DNA of 5,368 nt from an uncultured Gemmatimonadota bacterium. Its GTDB lineage: Bacteria > Gemmatimonadota > Gemmatimonadetes > Gemmatimonadales > Gemmatimonadaceae. Both the position numbers and the translations under genes were made by a program. This document shows, one piece after another, positions 4,388 through 5,368 of the stretch. The stretch is from the NCBI GenBank assembly GCA_946887155.1, contig CAMPKM010000236.1, positions 1 through 5,368 of the forward strand. Reading direction: 5' to 3'. A model generated the notes under the pieces. That model worked only from the letters and a program-made list of their open reading frames with translations. It was not told where the DNA came from and ran no database searches. How positions within the stretch are numbered: the first letter of the stretch is position 1; every line of letters begins with the position of its first letter.

Positions 4388-5368
4388 AACTTCTCCATAA
4401 GTGCCGTCGGCACGCGCCGCGCGTCGCCGATATACACGAAGCGGATGTCGCGCATGTAGCGCAGTGAGGCGCGCTGGATGTCGGCGGGCGTAATGGCGCG
4501 AAGCTCATCGACGAAGCCATCGGCGCGACGGAAGTCGCCGTAGTACAGTTCCGCGCGCGCCAGAAAATCGGCCTGCTGCGCACCCGATTCGTTGTCCAGG
4601 AAATACTGCGTGATGAATTGCAGGATCAGGCGTTCGAGCGAGCTCGGATCCACCATACCCGTTTGCAGGTCCAGCAACTCGCGCTGCATCACCTCGATGG
4701 TGCGCTCCGGGTTCACGGTGGTCACGTACAGCCCGCCGGCGGACACCGCCCGCTCGACGAAAGGCGCATCGACCGCGTACGTCAGGTTCTGCCGCGAACG
4801 CACCTCGTGAAACAGCTGTCCGGACAGGATGGCGGTCGCGATGCGCAGCGCGTGGTAATCGGGTGAATCCGCGCGGGGGCCGGCGTAGTACCCAAGGATG
4901 TAGTTCGTCGGCAGCGCACGATTGATCGTCAGCACGCTCGACTTCGCGCGCGGCAGGGTGTCGGGCAGCGTCCAGCGATACGACCCGGCGGGCAGCCTGC
5001 CTAACGAACCACGCACCAGCTGTTCGACGCGGCCGCGCGCCACGTCGCCGACCACCACCAGCAGCATCCGGGACTTCACGACCTGGGTGTCGTGGTACTT
5101 CCGCAGGTCCTGCAGCGTGATCGAGCCGAGCGACGACTCGGTTCCCGCCGGCGCCACCGCGTACGGGTGGCCACGAAACGCGAACGTATCGGCGACGAAC
5201 TCGATCAGGGCATCGGGCGAGTCGTCCCGCTGTCGGACGCCGGCCATCAGCTGCCGCCGGATGAGCTCCACCTCCACCGAATCGAGGCGTGGCTCGATCA
5301 CGCGGCTGGCGAGGATGCTCCACGTCGAATCGAGGGTGGACTTGGTGGCGCGCAGCCCGATCGACGAC
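4384..5368 (-). CDS. M16 (pitrilysin/insulinase family) peptidase, C-terminal part, 5' end outside window
   Basis: The frame is open to the window edge and gives 327 residues of the C-terminal part of an M16 protein. The first ~90 visible residues are the end of the N-terminal domain, with the typical ARxRQxDDSPD and FRGHPYAVAPAGTESSLGSIT region. The M16 C-terminal domain follows: LRKYHDTQVVKSRMLLVVVGDV, then NYILGYYAGP and HALRIATAILSGQLFHEVRSRQNLTYAV. The Arg/Tyr pair of this domain lies at about 4777-4812. The zinc motif HxxEH would be in the missing N-terminal part, so activity cannot be judged. Family members degrade peptides or process proteins, often in the envelope in bacteria and often encoded as pairs. 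A GTG at 5299-5301 is an internal valine, not the start, because homologous sequence continues upstream of it. The gene ends in TAG at 4384, overlapping hisN. Confidence 0.93.
   Translation of the reverse strand, partial: SSIGLRATKSTLDSTWSILASRVIEPRLDSVEVELIRRQLMAGVRQRDDSPDALIEFVADTFAFRGHPYAVAPAGTESSLGSITLQDLRKYHDTQVVKSRMLLVVVGDVARGRVEQLVRGSLGRLPAGSYRWTLPDTLPRAKSSVLTINRALPTNYILGYYAGPRADSPDYHALRIATAILSGQLFHEVRSRQNLTYAVDAPFVERAVSAGGLYVTTVNPERTIEVMQRELLDLQTGMVDPSSLERLILQFITQYFLDNESGAQQADFLARAELYYGDFRRADGFVDELRAITPADIQRASLRYMRDIRFVYIGDARRVPTALMEKF

Noticed and set aside
4505..5323. Long minus-strand frame over the M16 gene
   Set aside because: It is an out-of-frame shadow. The other minus frame gives a clear M16 peptidase sequence.

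Overview
The window is a stretch of bacterial chromosome, GC-rich with mostly G/C third codon positions, and its genes are packed tail to tail. The gene content suggests Gemmatimonadota or a neighbouring soil phylum: a single-type IspG, a plastocyanin-like copper lipoprotein, a HisN-type histidinol phosphatase, a SpoT-like HD protein and an M16 peptidase. That assignment rests on gene resemblance and general recall, not on a marker gene, and I hold it at moderate confidence.

Layout. Positions 1-347 hold no gene that I can support. They consist of two arrays of a 12-13 bp word (GGCGCGAACTGCC) repeated about every 17 bp. There are six copies in one orientation (about 4-98) and six in the opposite orientation (about 237-336), around a roughly 138 bp core. 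Next comes a small membrane-anchored conserved protein of unknown function (348-806, minus). It is divergent from ispG (898-2133, plus). The 91 bp between them carries a stem-loop that contains the ispG ribosome binding site. ispG converges, 3 bp apart, on a SpoT-like HD-domain gene (2137-2742, minus) whose metal-binding residues are nearly all substituted. Upstream of that gene is a strong intrinsic terminator (2829-2867) that closes a plastocyanin-like lipoprotein gene (2891-3370, minus). A 243 bp divergent intergenic region (3371-3613) contains a near-perfect Crp-type palindrome. It separates the lipoprotein gene from hisN (3614-4387, plus). hisN overlaps by 4 nt, stop to stop, the 3' end of an M16 zinc-peptidase-family gene (4384 to the window end, minus), whose 5' part lies outside.

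Function. The genes do not form one pathway. IspG makes isoprenoid precursor by the MEP route, HisN acts in histidine synthesis, and the cupredoxin is an envelope electron carrier. The M16 protein is a peptidase-family member, and the HD protein looks like a pseudoenzyme of the alarmone-hydrolase family. No phage, transposase, CRISPR array, tRNA or rRNA was seen. I found no clear new multi-gene system. The observations most worth following are the paired inverted repeat arrays, the degenerate HD protein, the sequestered ispG ribosome binding site and the Crp-like operator.
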